Shown here one piece after another: positions 24,099 through 33,403 of a stretch of DNA of 53,883 nt. Source of the stretch: SIG220 sp045615545. GTDB taxonomy: Bacteria; Bacillota_I; Bacilli_A; RFN20; CAG-826. The notes under the pieces were generated by a model. The model worked only from the letters and a program-made list of their open reading frames with translations. It did no database searches and was not told the origin of the DNA. The stretch spans positions 1 to 53,883 of the forward strand of contig JAZLFA010000032.1 in the NCBI GenBank assembly GCA_045615545.1, read 5' to 3'. Both the position numbers and the translations under genes were made by a program. Numbering within the stretch: position 1 is the stretch's first letter; every line of letters starts with the position of its first letter.

Positions 24099-26129
24099 CT
24101 ATTTATCACTGTTAAGCATTGAGGCATCAATTTTACCCCATGCTCCATTACCAGCGCCTTCACATTCAACATGAATACCTACGGTAACTGTATCATTAGA
24201 AACTATATCAATACCTTTAATCCACGCAGTATGCCAATCATTATATGAAGTAATACTAAGAGGAGCGGTAGCAACTAATTCACCATTTACTTTGAAGTAA
24301 ATATAAACATCTGTGTTTCCAGCATCTCCACCCATAATAGACATAGAGAATTTATATTTTCCATCTGGAAGGTTTTTAACATCTTGTTCAAGATTAAAAT
24401 TCACTGTATTAGTATTAGCACTCCAGAAGTGATAATGTTTTGTGCCAGCTCCTTCGGGAGAATCAGTTGATTTATCTTCTACCCAAAGTTCATCAGCTTT
24501 TCCAGTTTCAATAACTTTCCATCCCTTTGGCACCCTAGTTTTATTTGCGTCTTCTTCAAATGAATCATTAACTAAATAGTTAAATTCAATCATATTAACG
24601 TAACAAGTGGCTTCCATACCACCCGCAACACCTTTAACGGTATAGACTTTTGGTCCATGCTTTTGCATATCAAGAAGTTCTTCGTCCGTAACATTCCAGG
24701 TAACATCAACTTGTTGTTTGCTATCATCGTTCATAACAGCATTAACTTTAGTTGGTAATACTGGTTTAACAGCTAAATCAACTTTAATAGTTACTGTTTC
24801 AATTGCGTCAGGTTTTATATCAATAACATTTCCAACTTTACATAAACCAAATACTTTAAGTGATTCAAGTGGATGACCAGTAGCATCAAAGAAAGCTTGG
24901 TTATCAACTGCACAACCACCATAATATCTACCAGCATCATTTGGATCATAATCTTTAGCATAGCTTGCTGCCCAACCAGAACCATATTTTTCCCATTTAG
25001 CAGCGTTTTCTTCATAGGAATTTGTACCAACACTAATCCAAGTACCTTCCCAATAAACAATACCTATACCATTAGTGGTTTTACTTACTGTTTCAACAAC
25101 ATCTCTAACAGAATTAGCTTGTCCTTGAATAGTGTATGGATAGTTTTGAACAACTCCTCCACCATCACCAATTGTATTTCCATAAAAGTCAGTATCTTGT
25201 AATGTAAAAGCATATGAGGTTTCAAGAACCATTACTTTTTTGTTATATGTGGTAGCGATTTCACTTAATAAAGAATTTAAGTTATCTAAAGTACCATGCC
25301 AATAAGGATAATACGATGAACCAAATACATCATAATCTAATTCATAATATGCTAATTTCTTTGCATAATCCTGGTAATTTGTTATTTTTTCAGGATTTGC
25401 AAAGTGTACTGCAATTAATGCATTAGGCACTACTTCACGGCATGCTTTAGCGCCACTTGCCATTAAGGAAGCAATGTTAAACCATATTTTTTCTCCGCAC
25501 ATAGAACCATTGGTTTCATTACCAATTTGAACCATGCCAATATCAACACCTTCATTTCTTAATTTTTGAAGTGAATCTTTTGTGAATTGATATAAGGCTT
25601 CACTTTTTGCATTAATATCCATACTCTTCCAAGCTTTAGGCACCATCTGTTTACTAGGGTCAGCCCAGAAATCACTATAATGGAAGTTAACAATAAGTTT
25701 CATATGAGCAGCTGTAGCGCGTTTACCAATTTCAATCGCGTTATTGATATCGCAGTTACCACCGCCATATCCTTTGCCATCTTTATCAAATGGATCATTC
25801 CATACTCTTACTCTAATGTAATTAATTCCTGCTAATGATAATGTCTCATATACATCAGCTTCTTTGCCTTCGAAGTTATAATATTTGACTCCACTTTTTT
25901 CTAATGAAGGAACTGCACTAGCGTCCATTCCCATAATGAAGTCATCACTTAAATTTTTCACCTTTTTGACATAGAGTGAATCACTGCCTATTGGTGTAAA
26001 TGAAGACGAACTAGATGTTTCGCCAGAAGAACTTATTTTTTCAGACGAGGAAGTAGACCCATTATTGTTACTACAGCCTGCTAAGCATAGCAAAAATAAC
26101 GGAATAATTGTCAAAAATTTCTTTTTCAT
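24099..26129 (-). CDS. ganB: Secreted GH53 galactanase lipoprotein with Ig-like and CBM61-like modules
   Basis: The 676-residue protein has a lipobox CLAGC (Cys19), a Ser-rich spacer and a GH53 barrel (about 58-420) with IRVRVWNDPFD, NFHYSDFWADP, acid/base in QIGNE (E205) and nucleophile in VLETSY (E303). Residues about 440-510 form a bacterial Ig-like domain (WNVTDEELLDMQKHGPKVYTV). The C-terminal 160 residues (NYLVNDSFEED, PKGWKV, KYHFW-like segment, VYIYFKVNGE) look like CBM61, a beta-1,4-galactan-binding module. The enzyme should degrade pectic galactan at the cell surface. It is preceded by two membrane protein genes and followed by a GH13 gene in one operon. Confidence 0.9.
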   Translation of the reverse strand: MKKKFLTIIPLFLLCLAGCSNNNGSTSSSEKISSSGETSSSSSFTPIGSDSLYVKKVKNLSDDFIMGMDASAVPSLEKSGVKYYNFEGKEADVYETLSLAGINYIRVRVWNDPFDKDGKGYGGGNCDINNAIEIGKRATAAHMKLIVNFHYSDFWADPSKQMVPKAWKSMDINAKSEALYQFTKDSLQKLRNEGVDIGMVQIGNETNGSMCGEKIWFNIASLMASGAKACREVVPNALIAVHFANPEKITNYQDYAKKLAYYELDYDVFGSSYYPYWHGTLDNLNSLLSEIATTYNKKVMVLETSYAFTLQDTDFYGNTIGDGGGVVQNYPYTIQGQANSVRDVVETVSKTTNGIGIVYWEGTWISVGTNSYEENAAKWEKYGSGWAASYAKDYDPNDAGRYYGGCAVDNQAFFDATGHPLESLKVFGLCKVGNVIDIKPDAIETVTIKVDLAVKPVLPTKVNAVMNDDSKQQVDVTWNVTDEELLDMQKHGPKVYTVKGVAGGMEATCYVNMIEFNYLVNDSFEEDANKTRVPKGWKVIETGKADELWVEDKSTDSPEGAGTKHYHFWSANTNTVNFNLEQDVKNLPDGKYKFSMSIMGGDAGNTDVYIYFKVNGELVATAPLSITSYNDWHTAWIKGIDIVSNDTVTVGIHVECEGAGNGAWGKIDASMLNSDK

Positions 26130-26151
26130 AATTTTATCTCCTATCTATAGA

Positions 26152-26610
26152 TTAATACTTTAATCTTTGATATGTAAGCACAAATGTTGTGATAGCGGTG
26201 ATGTTCAACCCTGCATTAAACATATCAAGCCATAAAGGTATTGTTAATGGCCCAGGTGCCATTACTTTAGCAAATAATACTAATATTGATAATATTGTAA
26301 GCACTAAACCAACTGCTAAAAAGAAGAAAGCAATAACATAAGTTGAAAATGGTTTAGTGGTAAAACCATTATACGCAATTGGTTCAAGAATTGAACTCTT
26401 ATTAGTTAATAACGCTTTTATACTAACAACAGCGAAAAAGCCGCATATAATAATATGAACAACCATATATATCATTTCAAAGATGCTATTGGTTATTTGC
26501 GAGTGGTTAACACTGTATTGCAAAATATAAACAAAGCTAGCAATACCAAATCCCATCAGGGCTAAAAACACTAGAGGCATAATAATAAATATTGGTCTTC
26601 TAATCATCAT
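26152..26610 (-). CDS. Four-helix membrane protein of unknown function
   Basis: The protein has about 152 residues from the ATG at 26610 (or 26607, both close to AGGAG). Four hydrophobic segments (FIIMPLVFLALMGFGIASFVY; MIYMVVHIIICGFFAVVSI; TYVIAFFFLAVGLVLTILSI; ITAITTFVL) indicate an integral membrane protein. I recognise no family. Its start overlaps the stop of the 367-residue membrane protein by 11 bp and it ends 22 nt before the GH53 lipoprotein. Confidence 0.7.
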   Translation of the reverse strand: MMIRRPIFIIMPLVFLALMGFGIASFVYILQYSVNHSQITNSIFEMIYMVVHIIICGFFAVVSIKALLTNKSSILEPIAYNGFTTKPFSTYVIAFFFLAVGLVLTILSILVLFAKVMAPGPLTIPLWLDMFNAGLNITAITTFVLTYQRLKY

Positions 26611-27706
26611 TACTCTCCTTTTCTTCTGCATCAGCGACAATCTTTTCTAAATCAATCTTTGGTTCCTTACGAACATAAGTTAAGAAGGTATTAGATAAAT
26701 AATCGTGAGGCATACGATATTCTCTACGATAGATAACAAAACAGATAATCGCGTAAATTGGTATAAAGATAAATTCTAAGATATATAAACTAGCATTAAT
26801 AAGTGGGAACATAACACTGATACCCCAAAGCAATAAAAATGGAATCATACGTGGAATTAATTGCCACTTTTTAATTAATTCACCATTAGGTTTAATCGTG
26901 CCAACTTTATCCAATAACATTGCAAATGTCTTACCATATTTAGTAAATAAAGGGACAATTAAATAACAAATCAATATAACAACAAAGCCAGAAATCATTT
27001 TAGCTACTTGGCGATATTTGTTAATAACTGCATCGTGTTGTTTAACATTTTCAAAAGAACCATAATTTTGGGCCATTACTTTATATACGTTTTGGATAAA
27101 GGCATATAAATAATCACTTTTAACGTCGCCCTTATCATCGAGAAATTCTGCTTTTATTGTTGCGACTTTACTTGGATCGGAGTCAATAAGTTCAAAATAA
27201 GAATTGGATTCATTTATTTTTAAAATATATTCATTAAACCAACTAACAGTATAATGTTCACTTGGTTTAGCAGTAACATTATCCACTAACACTTGAGTAT
27301 CATTTGCATATGCGCAATAGTTAAATCCTTCCACCACTTCGTTTCCAGTCATATAAGAGAGGTAATAATAGGCGATTGTATTGACGAACAGGTATTTGCT
27401 CCTTCTTGGTAAATAATCGTCTTCTACGCGGTCAAAATAGTGTTCTTCACCTATTTCTACAATGACATTGAATTGTTTATCATAATATTTGATTCCAGCA
27501 TATAGTTGTTCATTAGTTGCCCATGTGACATTTTCACTATAAGTAGGGATAGCAGGTAAAATAACAGTCAAAGAAAAAATAAAAGCGCCTAAAAACATTA
27601 CCATCGCAATAAGAAAATCAGTAAGCGCTAAAGAAAATCTAACCGTTCCCTTAATGTTTTGAATTTCGCCATGATCAAGATGGAGTTCTTCTTTTTTAAG
27701 TTTCAT
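26600..27706 (-). CDS. Membrane protein with extracytoplasmic domain, first gene of galactanase operon
   Basis: The protein has 368 residues from the ATG at 27706. One membrane helix (about 22-45) is followed by an external domain of about 170 residues, then three helices between about 235 and 325 and a charged C-terminal tail. I do not recognise it; a general resemblance to DUF1189-type membrane proteins found near maltodextrin genes is possible but unproven. The longer frame to 27742 would run through the promoter. There is no ribosome-binding site and the -10 ends 7 nt before the ATG, so the mRNA should be leaderless. It heads an operon with a second membrane protein, a galactanase and an amylase. 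Confidence 0.7.
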   Translation of the reverse strand: MKLKKEELHLDHGEIQNIKGTVRFSLALTDFLIAMVMFLGAFIFSLTVILPAIPTYSENVTWATNEQLYAGIKYYDKQFNVIVEIGEEHYFDRVEDDYLPRRSKYLFVNTIAYYYLSYMTGNEVVEGFNYCAYANDTQVLVDNVTAKPSEHYTVSWFNEYILKINESNSYFELIDSDPSKVATIKAEFLDDKGDVKSDYLYAFIQNVYKVMAQNYGSFENVKQHDAVINKYRQVAKMISGFVVILICYLIVPLFTKYGKTFAMLLDKVGTIKPNGELIKKWQLIPRMIPFLLLWGISVMFPLINASLYILEFIFIPIYAIICFVIYRREYRMPHDYLSNTFLTYVRKEPKIDLEKIVADAEEKESNDD

Positions 27707-27713
27707 TAGTACT

Positions 27714-27742
27714 ATTATATAGTAAAAACAAAAAAAGACCAA
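27714..27742 (-). promoter_or_regulatory. Leaderless promoter of the galactanase operon
   Basis: TATAAT (27714-27719) ends 7 nt before the ATG at 27706; a TTGGTC -35-like hexamer (27737-27742) stands 17 bp upstream and lies in the T-run and stem of the msmK terminator, so terminator and promoter share DNA. Confidence 0.6.
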
Positions 27743-27756
27743 CCAATAGGTTGGCC
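27727..27756 (-). terminator. Intrinsic terminator of the malEFG-msmK operon
   Basis: GGCCAACC and GGTTGGTC (27737-27744 with 27749-27756) form an 8-bp stem with a G-U pair that exists only on the minus strand; a run of seven T follows on that strand. Confidence 0.85.
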
Positions 27757-27774
27757 TTATTAATTTTACTTAAA

Positions 27775-29313
27775 TTATTTCTTAAGTAATGAAATTTCTG
27801 TTTCAGGATCAAATAATTGGATAACTTTACTTTCAAAAGTAATAAATAATTTGTTTCCTGGAACCATTTCTTCTCTTTCTTTAGCAGTAAGAGAAACAGT
27901 TGGAACTCTAACGATTAATTCGTTACCTTCTTTTGTAGTAACGTGAAGGTGTAATTCACTACCCATCATTTCGTTAACTTGGATTGTAACTGGAATTGTA
28001 TTTTCTGCTTTTCCTTTAGCAACACTTACGTGTTCTGGTCTAACACCAAGAATAACTTCTTTTGATTTAACACCATTTGCTTTTAAGTTAGCAGCGCGAT
28101 CACCAGTTAATTCAATCTTAGCACCGAATGGGTGAACGGTATATTTACCTTTTGATTCTTTAAGTTCACACTTGAAGGTATTCATCTTTGGAGCACCGAT
28201 GAATTCTGCAACGAATAAGTTGTCAGGACGATCGAAGACTTCTTCTGGAGAACCGACTTGCATAATGAAGCCATCCTTCATAATAACGATTCTATCACCT
28301 AAAGTCATAGCTTCAGTTTGATCGTGTGTAACATAGATAAATGTAGTATTAATCTTCTTTCTTAAGAGAATGATTTCTGCTCTCATTTGGTTACGTAATT
28401 TAGCATCAAGGTTACTTAATGGTTCATCCATTAAGAAGACTTTGCTATCTCTAACCATTGCTCTACCAATAGCGACACGTTGTCTTTGACCACCAGATAA
28501 GGCTCTTGGTTTACGAGTTAAGTATTGGGTAATACCTAAGATTTCAGCAGCATTTGTGACACGTTGATAAATCTCATCTTGACTCATCTTCTTATATTTA
28601 ACTGTGTCACTAACTAATTCTCTTTCGAGTTCTTTTAATTCTAATTGATGGAATTTAAGTTTTCCTTCAAATGAATATGTTTCATTAATGCCTTTGATCT
28701 TTTGTTGTGCCATTGTAATGTGATAACTACAAGCAGCTAAAGATGCATTAATTCTTTCAAGTTTACCGCTTGATTTAGTAGCAGCCTTCTTCGCTTCTAA
28801 GACAGCGATTTTATCTTGATTCTTTTTAATTTTTTCTTCAAGTGGAGCGAGACGTAAAGCGAGTTCTTCACGGTTTTCCGCTAATAAAGCTTCATCTTTA
28901 ATCTTTGCTTCAAGTTCAGCGATATCTTGTTTACAAGCTTCGATATCTCTTTTACATTGCTCTTTTTCCTCATCTGTTTTTGGAACAGTATATGGAACTT
29001 TGGCAATTCTTAGTGGGAATGCCATATTTTCAAAGACTGTTAAATGTGGATAAAGAGCGTAGTTTTGGAAGACCATACAAATGTGACGGTCTTTTGGTTG
29101 ATAGTCGTTAACGACTTCACCATCGATTTCAACAGTACCATCAGAAATATCTTCTAGACCAGCAATCATTCTTAATGTAGTTGATTTACCACATCCAGAA
29201 GGTCCGACGAAGACGACGAATTCTTTGTCTTTAATGTCTAAGTTAAAATCGTGAACGGCAGTAACGTTACCGTTATAAATCTTTTTAACGTTTGTTAATT
29301 TTACACTAGCCAT
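27775..29313 (-). CDS. msmK: MsmK/UgpC-type sugar ABC transporter ATPase with coiled-coil insertion
   Basis: The 512-residue protein has all ABC ATPase motifs: Walker A GPSGCGKST (37-45), Q-loop Q83, signature LSGGQ (272-276), Walker B VFLMDEP (292-298), H-loop H330, and the C-terminal TOBE/OB region of sugar importers (about 380-505). Usual length is about 370. The excess lies between residues about 107 and 241, after MAFPLRIAKVPY and before MSQDEIYQRVTNAAEILG: a Lys/Glu/Ala-rich region with heptad character (DIAELEAKIKDEALLAENRE). It is in frame and both flanks match the family. It should energise the adjacent MalFG permease, probably for maltodextrin or galacto-oligosaccharide uptake. Confidence 0.92.
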   Translation of the reverse strand: MASVKLTNVKKIYNGNVTAVHDFNLDIKDKEFVVFVGPSGCGKSTTLRMIAGLEDISDGTVEIDGEVVNDYQPKDRHICMVFQNYALYPHLTVFENMAFPLRIAKVPYTVPKTDEEKEQCKRDIEACKQDIAELEAKIKDEALLAENREELALRLAPLEEKIKKNQDKIAVLEAKKAATKSSGKLERINASLAACSYHITMAQQKIKGINETYSFEGKLKFHQLELKELERELVSDTVKYKKMSQDEIYQRVTNAAEILGITQYLTRKPRALSGGQRQRVAIGRAMVRDSKVFLMDEPLSNLDAKLRNQMRAEIILLRKKINTTFIYVTHDQTEAMTLGDRIVIMKDGFIMQVGSPEEVFDRPDNLFVAEFIGAPKMNTFKCELKESKGKYTVHPFGAKIELTGDRAANLKANGVKSKEVILGVRPEHVSVAKGKAENTIPVTIQVNEMMGSELHLHVTTKEGNELIVRVPTVSLTAKEREEMVPGNKLFITFESKVIQLFDPETEISLLKK

Positions 29314-29331
29314 AATTTTAGCCTCCTAATA

Positions 29332-30207
29332 TTATCCTTTGACTGCGCCGCCGGTAACACCTTCGACGTAGTATTTTTGCAAGAACATGAACAGTAATGT
29401 AACTGGAACAGCGACGACAACACCACCACAACAGAACATACGGTATTTGTCACCAATCCATTTAAAGTCAAGCCACATGTTAAGACCAACAGCGACGTTC
29501 ATACCACTGGAAGTAACACCGATAACGTATTTTGCGAATACGAAGTCACCCCATGGGCCCATGAACGCAGTAAGAATGGTATAAATAACGATTGGTTTTG
29601 ATAAAGGTAAGATGACTTTAAATAAGACACCAGCTCTACTAGCACCATCGATACGTGCAGCTTCATCAAGAGACTTTGGAACTGTATCAAAGAATCCTTT
29701 ACTGACGTAATAGCCCATACCACTACTAGCGACATAGACTAAGATTAAACCTGGAATAGAATTTTCATGAGTTAATCCAAGGTCATTTAATAATCTGAAT
29801 AAGATGATCATTGTTAACATACCAGGGAACATACCAAGGACTAACATGAAGTTCATTAAGAACTTACGACCTGAGAATCTTAAACGAGATAAAGTGTAGC
29901 TCATACAGAGGACAAACAAAGTTTGAAGTGCTGCTGTAACTACTGCAATGATAAATGTATTAAGGAACCATTTTGGGAAGTCACTTTCAGTGAATAATCT
30001 CACATAGTGATCAAATCCCCATTGTACTGGAATAACATTACCACTCATACCAGTAACGGAAACATCAAATGATTGTAAAATGATGAAGATGAATGGAAGA
30101 ATCCAGATAATACTAATAGCTACTAAAAGGACATAAATGAGTGTATTTGCGGTTGTGCGTTTAGCACGCATTCCCATTCCTTGTTTTAATGTAGATTGTG
30201 CTCTCAT
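29332..30207 (-). CDS. malG: Sugar ABC transporter permease, MalG type
   Basis: The 291-residue protein has six membrane helices and the EAA loop EAARIDGASRAGVLFKVILP that docks to the ATPase. Its ATG shares a base with the malF stop (TAATG), so translation is coupled. It is 18 nt ahead of msmK. The family and order malE-malF-malG-msmK indicate a maltodextrin-type importer; galacto-oligosaccharides are an alternative substrate because galactanases flank the locus. Confidence 0.92.
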   Translation of the reverse strand: MRAQSTLKQGMGMRAKRTTANTLIYVLLVAISIIWILPFIFIILQSFDVSVTGMSGNVIPVQWGFDHYVRLFTESDFPKWFLNTFIIAVVTAALQTLFVLCMSYTLSRLRFSGRKFLMNFMLVLGMFPGMLTMIILFRLLNDLGLTHENSIPGLILVYVASSGMGYYVSKGFFDTVPKSLDEAARIDGASRAGVLFKVILPLSKPIVIYTILTAFMGPWGDFVFAKYVIGVTSSGMNVAVGLNMWLDFKWIGDKYRMFCCGGVVVAVPVTLLFMFLQKYYVEGVTGGAVKG

Positions 30208-31736
30208 TATTGGAAATCCTCCTCATTTTTATTAGATGGTAATACGTTATAAATAATTAAGGATAATAAAGCAACTACTAAGAAGACCATAATACCAATA
30301 ACAGAAGCATAATAGTATTTAGCGTCTGTACCAGTAGTAATCTTGAATAACCAGGTAATTAATAAGTCAGTATGACCTGGTGTAGCTTCAGCGGTTGTTC
30401 CTTTAAATGTAGGACCACCACCACTCAACAAGTAGATAACGTTGAAGTTATTCATATTACCAATAAAGCTTGTTAATAGGTAAGGACCTGTAACAAATAA
30501 CATATATGGAAGAGTAATACGCCCAAATTGTTGGATGGAGTTGGCACCATCGATTTTACTTGATTCGTATAAATCTTCAGGAATATTCATCAAGATACCA
30601 GTAGCAATTAACATTAAGTATGGAATACCAATCCAAATATTAATCACAATAACAAGTATTTGTGCACGCCAGCCATTATTAACATCACCCCAGAAGTCGA
30701 TTGCTTCACCAAGCCAACCAAGGTCTAATAACCATTTGTTAATAACGCCGTTAAGCGCGAACAATTTAGAAACATATAGAAGGGATATGAATTGAGGAAT
30801 AGCAATGGTAAGAACTAAAATTGTTCTCCATACTTTCTTAATCTTAATTCCTTTCTTATTAATAATTAATGCAACAAACATACCTAAGAAGTAGTTTGAG
30901 AATGTGGCAAAGAATGCCCAGATTAATGTCCAAGCAAGAATTTCTCCGAATGTGGAGCCCATGCCACCAGCTCCACCGGATAACATCGTGTTGAAGTTAT
31001 CTAATCCAACCCAATGGAATAAATTGTTGTAATATCCATCATATGCTGCACTATAGTTAGTAAAGGCAACAAGAATCATGAATATAATCGGCATGACCGT
31101 AAAGATAAGAATACCCGCAATCGGTAATGCCAATAATGTTTTATGGAATTGATCATCGATAACAGAATGTAAATCTTCTTTACCACTTTTTAATGGTTTT
31201 CCAGAAGCAATGATTTCTTGAGAAATCTTGTTTTGCTTGATATTTAAGTTCCATGTGTATAGAACTGCAATCATAAAGAAAATTGAAAGAATAGAATAAA
31301 GGATAATTTTAAATGAGTTATCGTGATAAATAGTAATAAAAATATCATAAACTGGATCATAAATCTTCTCAGGTCCTTGAATACCTAAGGTACCAAGTTG
31401 AGAGAGCCAATGTCCGCCAAAGAAAATCATGTAGAGAATAAATCCAACTTCTAATGCTAAGAAGAGAATACCTCTACCAATTTGACCTCTGGTGATATTT
31501 CCAAATCCCATAATTACATAGGAAATTCTAGTTTTATAATCACCATTTCTAAATGTATTAACTAAATCGGCAAAATAATTACCGATACCAATGACAACTT
31601 TTTTAATAAATTGAAAAATGGTAATCAATAAATTTAATAGCCAACCAGGAATAGAAATGAAAAAACGACCTAAGTTATAGAAAAATTTTCCACCCTTAGA
31701 AAGTTTTAAGTATTGCAAATCACTTAGTTTTTCCAT
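30207..31736 (-). CDS. malF: Sugar ABC transporter permease, MalF type
   Basis: The 509-residue protein is longer than short UgpA-type permeases, with extra N-terminal helices (about residues 80-190) as in MalF. The EAA loop reads ESSKIDGANSIQQFGRITLP, with the first Ala replaced by Ser, and GGGPTFKGTT precedes the last helix. It is followed directly by malG and preceded 63 bp away by malE. Confidence 0.92.
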   Translation of the reverse strand: MEKLSDLQYLKLSKGGKFFYNLGRFFISIPGWLLNLLITIFQFIKKVVIGIGNYFADLVNTFRNGDYKTRISYVIMGFGNITRGQIGRGILFLALEVGFILYMIFFGGHWLSQLGTLGIQGPEKIYDPVYDIFITIYHDNSFKIILYSILSIFFMIAVLYTWNLNIKQNKISQEIIASGKPLKSGKEDLHSVIDDQFHKTLLALPIAGILIFTVMPIIFMILVAFTNYSAAYDGYYNNLFHWVGLDNFNTMLSGGAGGMGSTFGEILAWTLIWAFFATFSNYFLGMFVALIINKKGIKIKKVWRTILVLTIAIPQFISLLYVSKLFALNGVINKWLLDLGWLGEAIDFWGDVNNGWRAQILVIVINIWIGIPYLMLIATGILMNIPEDLYESSKIDGANSIQQFGRITLPYMLFVTGPYLLTSFIGNMNNFNVIYLLSGGGPTFKGTTAEATPGHTDLLITWLFKITTGTDAKYYYASVIGIMVFLVVALLSLIIYNVLPSNKNEEDFQ

Positions 31737-31799
31737 AATACCTCCTTATTAATAAAATAGGCTGGAGCCTGAAGGCCCCAACCTTAAATAAATGTTTTC

Positions 31800-33326
31800 T
31801 TAGTTAGCAGGAACTAAAGTGACAACACCATTGCCACCATTTTCGTCAGTAACTAATTGGATGATGTAAGTACCATCGGCTTCAACTTTAAAGTTTTCAG
31901 ATGGGTAAGCAACATCCCATGATTTACCTTGACGGCATTTGAATTCATCACCGGCTTTTAATTCCATAGCGGCTGATTTCCAGGTGTTTGCTGGAGATTC
32001 AGTCATTGAGAAATCTGTATCCCAACTTGTACCACCAATAGAACCGATAACAGTGAAAGCTCTCTTTTCTTCTGGAGACATTGAGAATAAGTCATCAATC
32101 TTTTGTTTATAAAGATCTAAGGCTGCTTGATAATCGCCATCAGTTTTTGCGTCTTTAATATCGCTACCAATTGCTTTAGCAATATCCCACCATGAACCAT
32201 GAATTTGTCCTTGTGGAGTTGAGAATGGTGATTGAGCAGCTAATGCGACAAGAGCTGGGTTTGCTTTTGCAGCTGGAGATTGTTGAGCAACTTTGTTAGA
32301 TGGACCCCAACCTAATTGTTCTAATCTTTCTGTTTGGCAAGCTTCACCAGTTAAGTATTGAGCTAATTGATTTAAAGCAGCAGCTTTGCCAGCGTTTTGT
32401 TGTGGTTTAAGACCTAAAAGTTTGAAACCACTGTAAGAACCCATTTGGTAAGATTTACCATCAACAGAGAATGATGGTAATTTACAAGCACCAAGGTTAT
32501 TACCTAAGTCTTTTGAAGCTTCAGCATAGTCCCAAGTACCTGAGACGACAACTGCAGATGGTGTAGCAGCAGCGAAGTCAGAAGCTTTTGAGCTAGAAAC
32601 ATGGATACCACTATTTTGTAATTCGTTCATTCCTTTACAAGCAATGATACCTTCTGGTGAGTTAAATGTGTCATCAACAGAAGTGAATTTGCCATCAGCA
32701 TCAGTTGTCCAGTTTGAATGACATCCTGTGCCAAAGAAGAATGAAGCGATGTACCAGGCAGATGTGCTTGTTTCCATTGAGAAGTTCTTACCAGCAGCTT
32801 TACAGTCAGCAATGATATCAGTCAAGCTACCAAGATGTTCTTCTTTAACAACACTCCTGTCATAGTACATGAAGTAGCCGTTATCACTTGTTAAAGGATA
32901 GGCATATGTTTTTCCGCCAGTTTTTGCAGCAGCGACAGAACCTGCGTCGTTATTTTCAGCAACGAATGCTGTTGCGCCTTGACCTAATTCAGATAAGGCA
33001 CCGCCCATAACACCACGGGCTAATTGGTCTTGAGCGAAACAGAACATATCTGCACCACTTTCGACGTCGTTTAACATTTGGGTAATAGCATCAGCTTCAG
33101 AACAGTTTTCTAAAGTAGCATTGATGGTATAACCGCCATTGTTAGTATCGTTAAATGCTTTGATTTGGCTCTTGAATAATTCATGAGTAGCTTCATCAGC
33201 CCACATAACGATATCATAAGTTCCTCCAACTGGTTTGCTTTCAGTTGAGTCGCCACCGCCTCCACAGCCAGCGACACATAAAGATAAACCTAGTAAAGAG
33301 AAAGTTAGGATCTTTTGAACTTTCAT
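31800..33326 (-). CDS. malE: Sugar-binding lipoprotein of the ABC transporter with extra C-terminal domain
   Basis: The 508-residue protein starts at the ATG with AAAGGAG 7 nt upstream; lipobox CVAGC (Cys21). Residues about 35-420 are a family-1 solute-binding protein (YDIVMWADEATHELF, FCFAQDQLARGVM, VVVSGTWDYAEA). After residue about 425 (FTVIGSIGGTSWDTDFSM, LKAGDEFKCRQGKSWDVAYP, FKVEADGTYIIQLV) comes a beta-sandwich of about 85 residues similar to the starch-binding SusE/SusF-like modules found in some binding proteins of gut Firmicutes. This suggests capture of starch-derived glucans. It is first in the malEFG-msmK operon. Confidence 0.9.
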   Translation of the reverse strand: MKVQKILTFSLLGLSLCVAGCGGGGDSTESKPVGGTYDIVMWADEATHELFKSQIKAFNDTNNGGYTINATLENCSEADAITQMLNDVESGADMFCFAQDQLARGVMGGALSELGQGATAFVAENNDAGSVAAAKTGGKTYAYPLTSDNGYFMYYDRSVVKEEHLGSLTDIIADCKAAGKNFSMETSTSAWYIASFFFGTGCHSNWTTDADGKFTSVDDTFNSPEGIIACKGMNELQNSGIHVSSSKASDFAAATPSAVVVSGTWDYAEASKDLGNNLGACKLPSFSVDGKSYQMGSYSGFKLLGLKPQQNAGKAAALNQLAQYLTGEACQTERLEQLGWGPSNKVAQQSPAAKANPALVALAAQSPFSTPQGQIHGSWWDIAKAIGSDIKDAKTDGDYQAALDLYKQKIDDLFSMSPEEKRAFTVIGSIGGTSWDTDFSMTESPANTWKSAAMELKAGDEFKCRQGKSWDVAYPSENFKVEADGTYIIQLVTDENGGNGVVTLVPAN

Positions 33327-33403
33327 TAAGTTTCTCCTTTCAAAACAAAAAGACAGCAAAAATGATATACAGTTTTCGTCTATTTGTTTAAATCCATAAT
33401 TTA

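Noticed and set aside
24873..25202. 109-codon plus-strand frame inside the GH53 lipoprotein
   Set aside because: Antisense shadow without ribosome-binding site; the GH53 frame has clear domain matches.
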